A stretch of DNA of 22,503 bases from Gammaproteobacteria bacterium. Its GTDB lineage: Bacteria; Pseudomonadota; Gammaproteobacteria; Steroidobacterales; Steroidobacteraceae. Made by a program: the position numbers and the translations under genes. Location: the NCBI GenBank assembly GCA_030830595.1, contig JAURMS010000333.1, positions 1-22,503 on the forward strand, written 5' to 3'. This document shows, one piece after another, positions 12,848 to 20,609 of this stretch (its first letter is position 1; the number at the start of each line of letters is the position of its first letter). The notes below the pieces were generated by a model, which worked only from the letters and a program-made list of their open reading frames with translations, was not told the origin of the DNA and did no database searches.

Positions 12848-14386
12848 ATGCAGACCGTTGACGTTGCCGGCGATACCCCTGCCGCGCTGCTTGGCCATTA
12901 CGTCGGGGGGGCTCCCCTGCCCGGCGCCGGCCCCTACCTGCCAGTGACCAATCCTGCCACCGGTCGCCAGGTGCGGCAGGTGGCTTGCGCAACCCGGGGC
13001 GAGGTGGCCGACGCCGTGGCGGCGGCGGCCGAGGCCTGGCCTGCCTGGCGGGCGACCACGCCACTGAAGCGGGGGCGGATCCTGGCGCGCTTTCGCGAGT
13101 TGGTGGAGCGTGATGCACAGCGCATCGTCGCCGCCATCACCGAGGAGCATGGCAAGACCCTCGACGACGCTCGGGGGGAGCTGGCCCGCGGGCTGGAGGT
13201 CGTCGAATACGCTGCCGGCGCCCCGGAGCTGCTGAAAGGCGAACATGCCCGCGAGGTCGGCACGGCCATCGACAGCTGGTCCGAGTTCCAGCCGCTCGGG
13301 GTGGTGGCCGGCATCACCCCTTTCAATTTCCCGGCCATGGTCCCGATGTGGATGTTCCCCATGGCGCTGGCCTGCGGTAACTGTTTCGTGCTGAAGCCCT
13401 CGGAAAAGGATCCCTCGCCGGCCCTGATGCTGGCTGCGCTGCTGACCGAGGCCGGCCTGCCTCGGGGCGTGTTCAACGTGGTCAATGGTGACCGGGTGGC
13501 CGTCGACGCATTGCTCGAGGATCCGCGGGTCGAGGCGGTAAGTTTTGTGGGTTCCACTCCGGTGGCCGAGCATGTCTATCGCCATGGATCGGCTGCCGGC
13601 AAGCGGGTGCAAGCCCTTGGCGGGGCCAAGAACCACGCGGTGGTCATGCCCGATGCCGACCTCGACAACACCGCCGCTGCGCTGATGGGTGCCGCCTTCG
13701 GGTCCTGCGGCGAGCGCTGCATGGCGATTTCCGTGGTCGTTTGCGTGGGTGATGAGGTCGCCGACGCCCTGGTGCGACGCCTCTCGGCGAGGATTGCCGA
13801 GCTTCGCGTCGGACCCGGCCAGGCGGAGGGGATCGACATGGGCCCGCTGATCACGGCGGAGCACCGTGACCGCGTGCGCGGTTACGTCGACCTCGGCGTC
13901 CGCGAGGGCGCCCAGCTGGTGGTCGACGGTCGCGCCGCTACCATTCCGGGGGGCGAGGGCGGATTCTTCCTGGGCGCCTGCCTGTTCGACCGGGTGACGT
14001 CCGCCATGCGGATCTACCGCGAGGAAATCTTCGGCCCGGTCCTGTGCGTCGTAAGGGTCGACACACCCGCCGAGGCCCTGGCGCTGGTCAACGATCACGA
14101 GTACGGCAACGGTGCGGCGGTGTTCACCCGTGATGGTGGCACTGCCCGCTGGTTCGCCGACCAGGCGCGCGCCGGCATGATCGGGGTCAACGTGGCGCTG
14201 CCGGTGCCGGTGGCCTGCCACAGTTTCGGTGGCTGGAAGCGTTCGATGTTCGGCCCGCTGGCCGCCTACGGACCGGACTCGGTGCGCTTTTACACCCGAC
14301 GCAAGACCCTGACCCAGCGCTGGCCCGGGGAGGTTGTCGAGCGCGCCCGGTTTGCCTTTCCGGGCAGCGCCACGGCCCAGGACTGA
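12848..14386 (+). CDS. mmsA: CoA-acylating methylmalonate-semialdehyde dehydrogenase
   Basis: This 512-aa aldehyde dehydrogenase superfamily protein is of the CoA-acylating MMSDH class, which converts methylmalonate or malonate semialdehyde with NAD+ and CoA to propionyl-CoA or acetyl-CoA in valine, thymine and inositol breakdown. Evidence: PFNFPAMVPMWMFPMALACG at 158-177, FVGSTPVA for nucleotide binding, catalytic Cys291 in GSCGERCMAIS, and ALGGAKNHAVVMPDADL, where Asn262 stands in place of the general-base Glu of hydrolytic ALDHs. GAGGG lies about 9 nt before the ATG. The last 20 or so residues (VVERARFAFPGSATAQD) are a longer tail than usual. No mmsB or acyl-CoA dehydrogenase is adjacent. 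rluF follows after 11 nt, probably cotranscribed without a functional link. Confidence 0.92.
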   Translation: MQTVDVAGDTPAALLGHYVGGAPLPGAGPYLPVTNPATGRQVRQVACATRGEVADAVAAAAEAWPAWRATTPLKRGRILARFRELVERDAQRIVAAITEEHGKTLDDARGELARGLEVVEYAAGAPELLKGEHAREVGTAIDSWSEFQPLGVVAGITPFNFPAMVPMWMFPMALACGNCFVLKPSEKDPSPALMLAALLTEAGLPRGVFNVVNGDRVAVDALLEDPRVEAVSFVGSTPVAEHVYRHGSAAGKRVQALGGAKNHAVVMPDADLDNTAAALMGAAFGSCGERCMAISVVVCVGDEVADALVRRLSARIAELRVGPGQAEGIDMGPLITAEHRDRVRGYVDLGVREGAQLVVDGRAATIPGGEGGFFLGACLFDRVTSAMRIYREEIFGPVLCVVRVDTPAEALALVNDHEYGNGAAVFTRDGGTARWFADQARAGMIGVNVALPVPVACHSFGGWKRSMFGPLAAYGPDSVRFYTRRKTLTQRWPGEVVERARFAFPGSATAQD

Positions 14387-14397
14387 GCGGGCGCTGC

Positions 14398-15093
14398 GTG
14401 CGCCTCAACAAGTATCTCAGCGAGACCGGTGCCTGCTCGAGACGCGAGGCCGATGCCTGGATCGCGGCTGGCCGCGTCACGGTCAACGGCATGCCGGGCG
14501 TGCTTGGCAGCCAGGTCGCCGACGGCGACCAGGTCTGTGTCGATGGCAGGCCGGTCTCCGCACCCAGTCGTCACCTGTATATCGCGCTCAACAAGCCGGT
14601 CGGCATCACCTGCACGACCGAGCGCGAGGTGCCCGGCAACATCGTGGATTTCATCGGCATCCCGGAGCGGATCTTCCCGGTGGGCCGGCTCGACAAGGAC
14701 TCCGAGGGCCTGATCCTGCTGACCAACAATGGCGATATCGTCAACGAGATCCTGCGCTCCGAGCACGAGCATGAGAAGGAATACGAGGTCGAGGTCGACC
14801 GGCCGCTGACCCCCGTCTTCCTAGCGGGCATGGCGGCCGGCGTACCCATCCTCGACACCGTCACCAAGCCCTGCCGGGTCTGGCAGACCGGTAAGAACCG
14901 TTTCCACATCGTCCTGACCCAGGGGCTCAACCGGCAGATCCGTCGCATGTGCGAGCACTTCGGCTATCGGGTGCGGCGCCTGCGCCGGATCCGCATCATT
15001 GATCTCGGGCTCGGTGGGCTGAAGCCGGGCGAGTGGCGTTATCTAGGTGCTCGCGACCTGCGCCGGCTGCTGCCTGGACGCACCCAGTGGTGA
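14398..15093 (+). CDS. rluF: 23S rRNA pseudouridine synthase RluF-like
   Basis: This 231-aa protein has an N-terminal S4 RNA-binding domain (about 1-45; MRLNKYLSETGACSRREAD) followed by the RsuA-family catalytic domain. Catalytic Asp99 is in PVGRLDKDSEGLILLTNNG, and LTQGLNRQIRRMCEHFGYRV near 175-195 is the family's closing motif. E. coli RluF modifies U2604 of 23S rRNA and is longer (about 290 aa); the extra C-terminal region is absent here. The start is GTG at 14398; the S4 domain begins at once, so a later start is unlikely. No strong Shine-Dalgarno is visible, and translation may depend on the mmsA upstream message. RsuA, RluB and RluE are related; the NIVDFIGIPERIFPVG segment and the HEHEKEYEVEVDRP block favour RluF. 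Confidence 0.87.
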   Translation: MRLNKYLSETGACSRREADAWIAAGRVTVNGMPGVLGSQVADGDQVCVDGRPVSAPSRHLYIALNKPVGITCTTEREVPGNIVDFIGIPERIFPVGRLDKDSEGLILLTNNGDIVNEILRSEHEHEKEYEVEVDRPLTPVFLAGMAAGVPILDTVTKPCRVWQTGKNRFHIVLTQGLNRQIRRMCEHFGYRVRRLRRIRIIDLGLGGLKPGEWRYLGARDLRRLLPGRTQW

Positions 15094-15116
15094 AGGCCAC
15101 CGCGACCCCGGTTCTC

Positions 15117-15125
15117 TGGGATAAT
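15117..15125 (+). promoter_or_regulatory. Extended -10 promoter for the exporter operon
   Basis: TGG followed by GATAAT forms an extended -10 element (TGn plus five of six -10 bases), about 31 nt before the ATG at 15157. No convincing -35 lies 16-18 nt upstream, which extended -10 promoters can do without. A start near 15132 would leave a leader of about 25 nt. Confidence 0.45.
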
Positions 15126-15156
15126 CGGCGCAATTCCACCCACGGAAACACCTGTC

Positions 15157-16383
15157 ATGTCCCTCGATGAGCAAGCCCTCGGCGCCCTGCGGCGGCAGCA
15201 AGCCCCTGATCCCGGTCGCTACCGTCCGGCGGCCAGGCGCCGTCGCCTGATCTGGGCCCTGCCCGCGGTGTTAGCGGCAGTGGCGCTTTTCTGGTGGTTT
15301 GCCGGTGATGAACCTCAGAAGGTCGAGCTGGTCGAGGCAGCGCCGCCCCTTGAGGGTGACGTGGTCGCCGTATTGTCGGCCTCCGGCTACGTGGTCGCCG
15401 AGCGGCGGGCCACGGTCTCGGCCAAGGTCACCGGCCGGGTCAGCGAGATCCTGTTCGAGGAAGGTGCCGAGGTCGAGGCCGGGCAGGTGCTGGCCCGCCT
15501 CGATGATCGCAACGCCGAGGCCACCCGTGACCTCGCCCTGCGCCAGTACGATGCCGCCCGCCTGGACGTCCGCGAGGTCGAGATCAGGCTGGCGGAGGCT
15601 CGTCGCGAACTGGGCCGCGTGGAGCAGTTGCGGGCAGAGCAACTGATCAGCGCAGCCGCGCTGGATCAGGCCACCGCCGAGGAGGCTGCCCTCGCGGCCC
15701 GCCTCGAGGGGGCGCGCGCGGCCGTGTCCGTGGCTCGGGCCGCGGTCCAGGTGCGTGAGCGCGAGCTCGAGGACCTCGTTGTGAGGGCCCCGTTCGGGGG
15801 CGTGGTGGTGTTCAAGGATGCCCAGCCGGGAGAGATGGTCTCGCCGATTTCCGCCGGGGGCGGCTATACGCGTACCGGAATCGCCTCGGTGGTAGATATG
15901 CAGTCGCTCGAGATCCACGTCGACGTCAATGAGGCCTATCTCAACAGGGTCGCCGAAGGGCAGTTCGCGGAGGCGGTACTCGATGCCTATCCCGACTGGA
16001 AAATCGCGGCCCGGGTGCGGGCCATCGTGCCGACGGCCGATCGACAGAAGGCCACCGTCAGGGTGCGAGTCGCCTTCGATGCCCTCGACAGCCGCATCCT
16101 GCCCGATATGGGCGCCAAGGTGCGCTTCCTGTCCCAGGCGGATGCTGGGGCTTCGCCGCCGGTGGCTTTGGTCCCGGCCGGGGCGATCATGGAGCGCTCC
16201 GGAGAAGCCTCGGTCTGGCGGGTGGAGGAAGGCCTGGCCAGGCGGGTGGCGGTGCGCCTCGGGACAGAGGCGGAGGGGCGTCGGGCGATCCTTGCCGGGC
16301 TGGCTCCGGGCGACCAGGTCGTCGTCGATCCGCCCGACACCCTGACGGAGGGAATGGCCGTCAGTGCCCGTACGCCGGATTGA
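15157..16383 (+). CDS. HlyD/MacA-like periplasmic adaptor subunit
   Basis: This 408-aa membrane fusion protein has a basic cytoplasmic N-terminus (about 1-30) and one membrane anchor at about 31-49 (WALPAVLAAVALFWWFAG). Two half-lipoyl segments follow: GYVVAERRATVSAKVTGRVS near 77-96 and VVRAPFGGVVVFKDAQPGEMV near 208-228. Between them is an Ala/Glu/Arg-rich helical hairpin at about 122-206 predicted to be coiled coil. A beta-barrel region and a membrane-proximal domain (RVAVRLGTEAEGRRAILAGLAPGDQVVV) complete it. Such adaptors link an inner-membrane ABC transporter to an outer-membrane TolC-like channel; no TolC homologue is in the window. Its TGA overlaps the TTG start of the ATPase, so translation of the two is coupled. 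Confidence 0.9.
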   Translation: MSLDEQALGALRRQQAPDPGRYRPAARRRRLIWALPAVLAAVALFWWFAGDEPQKVELVEAAPPLEGDVVAVLSASGYVVAERRATVSAKVTGRVSEILFEEGAEVEAGQVLARLDDRNAEATRDLALRQYDAARLDVREVEIRLAEARRELGRVEQLRAEQLISAAALDQATAEEAALAARLEGARAAVSVARAAVQVRERELEDLVVRAPFGGVVVFKDAQPGEMVSPISAGGGYTRTGIASVVDMQSLEIHVDVNEAYLNRVAEGQFAEAVLDAYPDWKIAARVRAIVPTADRQKATVRVRVAFDALDSRILPDMGAKVRFLSQADAGASPPVALVPAGAIMERSGEASVWRVEEGLARRVAVRLGTEAEGRRAILAGLAPGDQVVVDPPDTLTEGMAVSARTPD

Positions 16384-17078
16384 GTGCCAGTGCCTTGAGC
16401 GAGCCCCTGGTCCTCATCCAGCATCTCTACAAGTCCTACCGGCGTGGCCCGGAGGCCGTCGAGGTCTTGAGCGACCTTTCGCTCAGGATTGATCCCGGTG
16501 AGTTCGTGGCCCTCATGGGGCCATCGGGTTCCGGCAAGTCGACGCTGCTGAACCTGCTCGGAGGCTTGGACCGGCCCTCAAGCGGCAGCCTCAGGGTGCA
16601 GGGCCTCGAGCTCGGTGAGCTGTCGGAGGCGGCCCTGACCCGCTGGCGGGCCGACAATGTCGGCTTCGTCTTCCAGATGTACAACCTGCTGCCGGTGCTC
16701 AGCGCGGAGCGCAACGTCGAGCTGCCGCTGCTGCTGGGTGACCTGCCGGCGGCCGAGCGCCTGCATCGGGCACGGGCCGCGTTGCGACTGGTGGGCCTCG
16801 AGGATCGTGCCCGGCATCGCCCCGGACAGCTGTCGGGTGGCCAGGAGCAGCGGGTGGGCATTGCGCGGGCCATCGTGACCGATCCGCTGCTGCTCCTGTG
16901 CGACGAGCCAACCGGCGACCTCGACCGCAAGTCGGGCGACGAGGTGCTCGACCTGCTGCAAGCCCTCAACGCGCAGGGCAAGACCATCGTGATGGTCACC
17001 CACGACCCGCACGCTGCGGAGCGCGCGCGCCGCCTGCTGCGCCTGGAGAAGGGCCGGCTGGTGGAGGACAGCCGTTGA
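16380..17078 (+). CDS. MacB/LolD-type ABC transporter ATPase
   Basis: This 232-aa ATPase has all core motifs: Walker A GPSGSGKST at 47-55, Q-loop Gln99 in GFVFQMYNLLP, signature LSGGQEQ at 151-157, Walker B LLLLCDEPTGDLD with Glu176, and H-loop His208 in MVTHD. The MYNLLP segment and overall spacing are of the LolD/MacB/FtsE group that pairs with FtsX-type permeases. No ATG or GTG is available; the start is TTG at 16380, overlapping the adaptor stop as TTGA. A TTG at 16395 is the only other early option. It energises export together with the two permeases downstream, probably of a lipid, lipoprotein, peptide or drug; the substrate is unknown. Confidence 0.9.
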   Translation: MSASALSEPLVLIQHLYKSYRRGPEAVEVLSDLSLRIDPGEFVALMGPSGSGKSTLLNLLGGLDRPSSGSLRVQGLELGELSEAALTRWRADNVGFVFQMYNLLPVLSAERNVELPLLLGDLPAAERLHRARAALRLVGLEDRARHRPGQLSGGQEQRVGIARAIVTDPLLLLCDEPTGDLDRKSGDEVLDLLQALNAQGKTIVMVTHDPHAAERARRLLRLEKGRLVEDSR

Positions 17079-18235
17079 GCGGTTACCTGAGGCTGCTCCT
17101 CGCCAACCTCTGGCGACGGCCACTGCGCACCTGCTTCACCCTTGGTTCGATCATGGTCGCCTTCATGATGTTCGGCGTGCTTGGCGCCATGACCCGGGCC
17201 TTCAGTGCGGGCGCCGACCTCGCCGGCGCCGACCGGTTGCTGGTCACCCACAAGGTCTCCCTGGTGCAGGCGCTGCCCGCGAGTTATCGGCAGCGGATCC
17301 GGCAGGTGGCCGGCGTGAGGCGGGTGAGTTCGGCGACCTGGTTCGGCGGGATCTACCAGGACGATCGCAACCAGCTGCCCACTTTTCCGGTGGATGATGA
17401 GGAGTACCTGGAGATCTACCCCGAGTATGTCGTGGATCCCGAGGGTCGCGCGCGCTGGTTGACCGACCGGCGCGGCGCCATCGTCGGCCGGCCGCTCGCC
17501 GAGCAGTACGGCTGGAAGCTTGGCGACACCATCCCGCTGCGCTCCAATATCTGGCGCAGGCAGGATGGGTCCGATGCCTGGGAACTCAAGATCAGCGCCA
17601 TCTACGATGTGCCGGAGGCTGGCGGCGACCCGCGCAACATCCTGCTCCACTACGACTATTTCAACGAGTCACGGGGTCGTGGCAAGGACCTGGTGAACTG
17701 GTATGTGGTCCAGGTCGAGGATCCTGCCAGGGCCACGGGGATCGCCCGTGAAATCGACCAGCAGTTCGCCAACTCGCCCTACGAAACCAAGACTTCCACC
17801 GAGAAGGCCTTTGCCCAGGGCTTCGTCAACCAGATCGGCAACATCGGCGCCCTGATGAATTACGTGGTGAGCGCGGTGTTCTTCACCATGCTGCTGGTCA
17901 CTGCCAATACCATGGCCCAGTCGGTGCGCGAGCGTATCCCCGAGATCGGCGTGCTGAAAACCCTGGGCTTCAGCGGCTCGCGGGTCACCGGCCTGGTGCT
18001 GGCCGAGTCCTGCCTGCTCACCCTGCTGGGTGCCGCGGCCGGCATGGCGGCTGCGGGTGCCCTGGTGGAGGCAGTCGGGGCGGTGGTGCGACGCTACCTG
18101 CCCGTATGGAGCGTACCGGCCGAGGCCTGGCTGGACGGCATCGGGATCGCGCTCCTGCTCGGCCTGATTGCCGGGGCGATCCCCGCCCTGCAGGCCCTGC
18201 GCCTGCCGATCGTGCGCGCCCTGAGGGGTCACTAG
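17075..18235 (+). CDS. FtsX-like ABC permease, first of two
   Basis: This 386-aa permease is of the MacB/LolC/FtsX kind. One membrane helix lies near the N-terminus (about 19-41; TCFTLGSIMVAFMMFGVLGAM), followed by a large periplasmic domain of about 225 residues, then three helices in the C-terminal 120 residues. The FtsX signature VRERIPEIGVLKTLGFSGSR follows the second helix. The open frame extends back to 16898, but that part lies inside the ATPase gene; I chose TTG at 17075, which overlaps the ATPase stop as TTGA. This leaves an amphipathic start MSGYLRLLLANLWRRPLRT, which is typical. It probably forms a heterodimer with the next permease. The next gene starts 3 nt after its stop. Confidence 0.87.
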   Translation: MSGYLRLLLANLWRRPLRTCFTLGSIMVAFMMFGVLGAMTRAFSAGADLAGADRLLVTHKVSLVQALPASYRQRIRQVAGVRRVSSATWFGGIYQDDRNQLPTFPVDDEEYLEIYPEYVVDPEGRARWLTDRRGAIVGRPLAEQYGWKLGDTIPLRSNIWRRQDGSDAWELKISAIYDVPEAGGDPRNILLHYDYFNESRGRGKDLVNWYVVQVEDPARATGIAREIDQQFANSPYETKTSTEKAFAQGFVNQIGNIGALMNYVVSAVFFTMLLVTANTMAQSVRERIPEIGVLKTLGFSGSRVTGLVLAESCLLTLLGAAAGMAAAGALVEAVGAVVRRYLPVWSVPAEAWLDGIGIALLLGLIAGAIPALQALRLPIVRALRGH

Positions 18236-18238
18236 ATC

Positions 18239-19435
18239 ATGGCTCGGAGGCACCTGGCCAGGCAGGTCCTGGCCCTGAGCAGGCTGAACCTGCGGACCTT
18301 GCCGGCCCGGGCGGGGACGGCGGCGGTCGCGGTAGTTGGCATCGGTGGGGTGGTGGCCGTGCTGGTGGCAGCCTTGTCGATCACCGAGGGATTCCGGGCC
18401 GCGCTGACCCTCTCGGGCCGTGACGACGTGGGGGTGATCCTGCGAGGCGGCTCGGTGGACGAGTTGTCCAGCGGCCTGCCCATCGAGGCCGTGCGTCATG
18501 TCCTCGACGCGCCGGGCCTGCCGCGCGACGCACAGGGCGTCATGGCCTCGCCCGAGTTGTATGTGGTGGTGGACGTGCCGAAGAAGGGTAGCGGGACGCC
18601 GGCCAACGTGCCGCTGCGAGGGGTGGGACCGGGAGCCTTTCCCATCCGCGGCGGATTCCGGATGGTGCAGGGTCGGCGTTTCGTGCCAGGGCTCAACGAA
18701 GTCATCGTCGGGCAGGGGGCCGCGGCGCAGTTCGAGGGGCTGACCGTAGGCAGCGTGGTCCGTTTTGGCGGCCTGCCCTGGACGGTCACCGGCATCTTTG
18801 CCGACGGGGGCAGCGTGAGTGAGTCCGAGATCTGGACGGATGCCACCGTGCTGCAGGGGTCCTACCAGCGCGGCACGTCCTATCAGTCCATCAGGCTGCG
18901 CCTGCCGGAAGCGGCTGAAATGGAGGCGCTGCGCCGGCACCTCGCTGCCGATCCCCGCTTCACGCTCAGCCTGCGCACGGAGCGCGAATTCCTGCAGGGT
19001 CAGTCCGGGGTATTGGTCACTGGAGTCAGGACCATCGGCATCCTGATCGCGCTGGTGATGGGGGTGGGCGCGGTCTTCGCTTCCCTGAACACCATGTACG
19101 CCGCCGTGGCGGCACGCAGCAGGGAAATTGCCACCTTGCGCGCCATGGGGTTCCAGGCGCCGGCGGTGCTCGTGTCGGTGCTGGCCGAGGCACTCGTGCT
19201 GGGCCTGCTGGGCGGATGCGTGGGTGGTGCGCTGGCCTTCCTGGCCTTCAATGGATTTCAGGCGTCCACGCTGAACTTCCAGAGTTTCAGCCAGATCACC
19301 TTCGCCTTCACGGTCACGCCGGCGCTGCTGGCGCTGGGCGTCGGCTATGCCCTGGTGCTCGGGCTGCTGGGTGGATTGCTGCCTGGACTGAAGGCCGCCC
19401 GCCAGGTCATCAGCCAGGGCCTGCGGGAACTCTAG
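18239..19435 (+). CDS. FtsX-like ABC permease, second of two
   Basis: This 398-aa permease has the same architecture as its upstream neighbour: a first helix at about 27-49 (TAAVAVVGIGGVVAVLVAAL), a periplasmic domain to about residue 260, then three C-terminal helices. The signature AARSREIATLRAMGFQAPAV comes after the second helix. The two permeases are clearly related in layout but differ in sequence, so the complex is likely heteromeric, unlike MacB, in which one polypeptide holds ATPase and permease. The start is ATG, 3 nt after the previous stop. The stop TAG overlaps, in a shared CTAG, the stop of the convergent cyclase gene. No TolC-type gene follows, so the outer-membrane partner must be encoded elsewhere, if it exists. 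Confidence 0.87.
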   Translation: MARRHLARQVLALSRLNLRTLPARAGTAAVAVVGIGGVVAVLVAALSITEGFRAALTLSGRDDVGVILRGGSVDELSSGLPIEAVRHVLDAPGLPRDAQGVMASPELYVVVDVPKKGSGTPANVPLRGVGPGAFPIRGGFRMVQGRRFVPGLNEVIVGQGAAAQFEGLTVGSVVRFGGLPWTVTGIFADGGSVSESEIWTDATVLQGSYQRGTSYQSIRLRLPEAAEMEALRRHLAADPRFTLSLRTEREFLQGQSGVLVTGVRTIGILIALVMGVGAVFASLNTMYAAVAARSREIATLRAMGFQAPAVLVSVLAEALVLGLLGGCVGGALAFLAFNGFQASTLNFQSFSQITFAFTVTPALLALGVGYALVLGLLGGLLPGLKAARQVISQGLREL

Positions 19436-20457
19436 AAGCGGAAGTCGACCCGCTTTTCGGTCGGGATGCAGTACATGGCTACCGGCTGCGCCCTGCCCCG
19501 TACAGTCAGGGGAGGAAGTTCGATGCAGAAGGGCGGGTGCCCGTTGTCGTCGAGGGCCCGCTTGACGCTCCCCGACATCAGTATTTCGCCAGCCCGGGCC
19601 CGCTGGCCGAGTCGGGCGGCCACGTTGACGGTGTCGCCCACCACCGTGTAGGCGGAAAAGTGTTCGGAACCCACGATGCCGGCGAGCATCTCGCCCTGGT
19701 TGATGCCGATGCCGAGCCCGGCGACGACCTGCCGGGCCGCGCGCCAGCGTGCGGCCATGTCGCGGAAGTCCTCCAGCATTTCCCGTGCCGCAGTCACGGC
19801 GCGAACGGCCGTGTCCTCGCCGGGTTCGGGCACGCCGAAGGCCGCCATGAAGCCGTCCCCGGCCAGGTTCAGCACCCGGCCGCCGTGGCGCACCGTCACG
19901 GTGGACAGCAGGCCGAAGAACTCATTCAGCAGCCAGAGCAGCGCCTGGTGGTCGAGTTGCTCGGAGATGTGGGTGAAGCCACGCATATCGGCGAACATCA
20001 CCGTAGCGCTCACCTGCTGGGTTTCCGGTTGCTGGAAGCTGCGTCCGGCGGCGGTGCAGCGGCAGGTGCCCAGCTGGTGAAGTTCGATGCCGTTACCAGC
20101 CGGGTCGCGCAGGAAGATGCGGCGGTTGGCGGGGCTGCCACTGCGTCCCGAGAGGCGGTGCGGGATGCCGCGGCTTTCAAGGCTGGCGAGGGCTTCGGTG
20201 ATGTCGGCGACGGCCAGGGCGACGTGGGGCGCCTGTGGATCGATCGCGTCGGCGCCCGAGGTGATCGGAGCCTCGATCAGGTGCAGTTGCGCCTGGGTGC
20301 CGACGTTCAGCCAGTACCCCGGTGTGGCACTCTGGCTGTGACGACCCGGATCGATGGCCAAGCCGAGTACCTCGACGTAGAAGTCCCGGCAGGCCGCGGC
20401 CAAAACAGGATCGTCACCCACCCGAATGGCATGGTGGTGAAGTTCTAGCACTCGCAT
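19432..20457 (-). CDS. VOC domain fused to a class III adenylate/guanylate cyclase
   Basis: This 341-aa cytoplasmic protein has no membrane segment. Residues about 3-128 form a vicinal-oxygen-chelate (glyoxalase-type) domain with possible metal ligands His8, His78 and Glu125 (FLRDPAGNGIELHQ). Residues about 148-333 form a class III cyclase domain: metal-binding Asp157 in MFADMRGFT and Asp201 in AGDGFMAAFG, and Asp275, Asn278 and Arg282 in VVGDTVNVAARL. These residues suggest an active enzyme making cAMP or cGMP. The lysine that usually helps select ATP seems to be Asn197 (RVLNLAGDG), so nucleotide preference is open. The VOC domain may sense a small ligand or metal. The ATG at 20457 has no clear Shine-Dalgarno. 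It is divergent from the receiver gene. Confidence 0.88.
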   Translation of the reverse strand: MRVLELHHHAIRVGDDPVLAAACRDFYVEVLGLAIDPGRHSQSATPGYWLNVGTQAQLHLIEAPITSGADAIDPQAPHVALAVADITEALASLESRGIPHRLSGRSGSPANRRIFLRDPAGNGIELHQLGTCRCTAAGRSFQQPETQQVSATVMFADMRGFTHISEQLDHQALLWLLNEFFGLLSTVTVRHGGRVLNLAGDGFMAAFGVPEPGEDTAVRAVTAAREMLEDFRDMAARWRAARQVVAGLGIGINQGEMLAGIVGSEHFSAYTVVGDTVNVAARLGQRARAGEILMSGSVKRALDDNGHPPFCIELPPLTVRGRAQPVAMYCIPTEKRVDFRF

Positions 20458-20609
20458 GAGAAGGAACCCGGCCGCAGGCGGCTGACATAAGACGCGGCCT
20501 ATTATCCACGATTCGGCTCATATTAATAAGTACGTGAACTGCCGACTTGCACCGCCCCGACCCTTTCTTGCACCATGCCGGAACTGCCCGGGAGCAGCTG
20601 GAGTGAGGG
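20458..20609. promoter_or_regulatory. Divergent regulatory region between the cyclase and receiver genes
   Basis: This is a 152-nt region with an AT-rich core unlike its surroundings, including the palindrome TATTAATA at 20521-20528. On the minus strand GATAAT (20506-20501) with TTATTA 17 nt upstream is a candidate cyclase promoter with a leader of about 37 nt. An 8-bp direct repeat CTTGCACC occurs at 20546-20553 and 20567-20574, exactly 21 bp apart (two helical turns), and may be a regulator site for the receiver gene. No convincing plus-strand promoter is seen. Confidence 0.4.

Noticed and set aside
12830..14221. A 463-codon open frame antisense to mmsA
   Set aside because: It is a low-complexity Gly/Arg/His-rich translation without motifs; mmsA on the other strand is complete and conserved.
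16898..17074. N-terminal extension of the first permease into the ATPase gene
   Set aside because: The extra residues are an out-of-frame reading of the ATPase Walker B and H-loop region.
17669..18940. A 423-codon open frame antisense to the two permeases
   Set aside because: Composition is typical of a shadow frame (Gln/Arg/His/Pro/Gly-rich) and it crosses two real genes.
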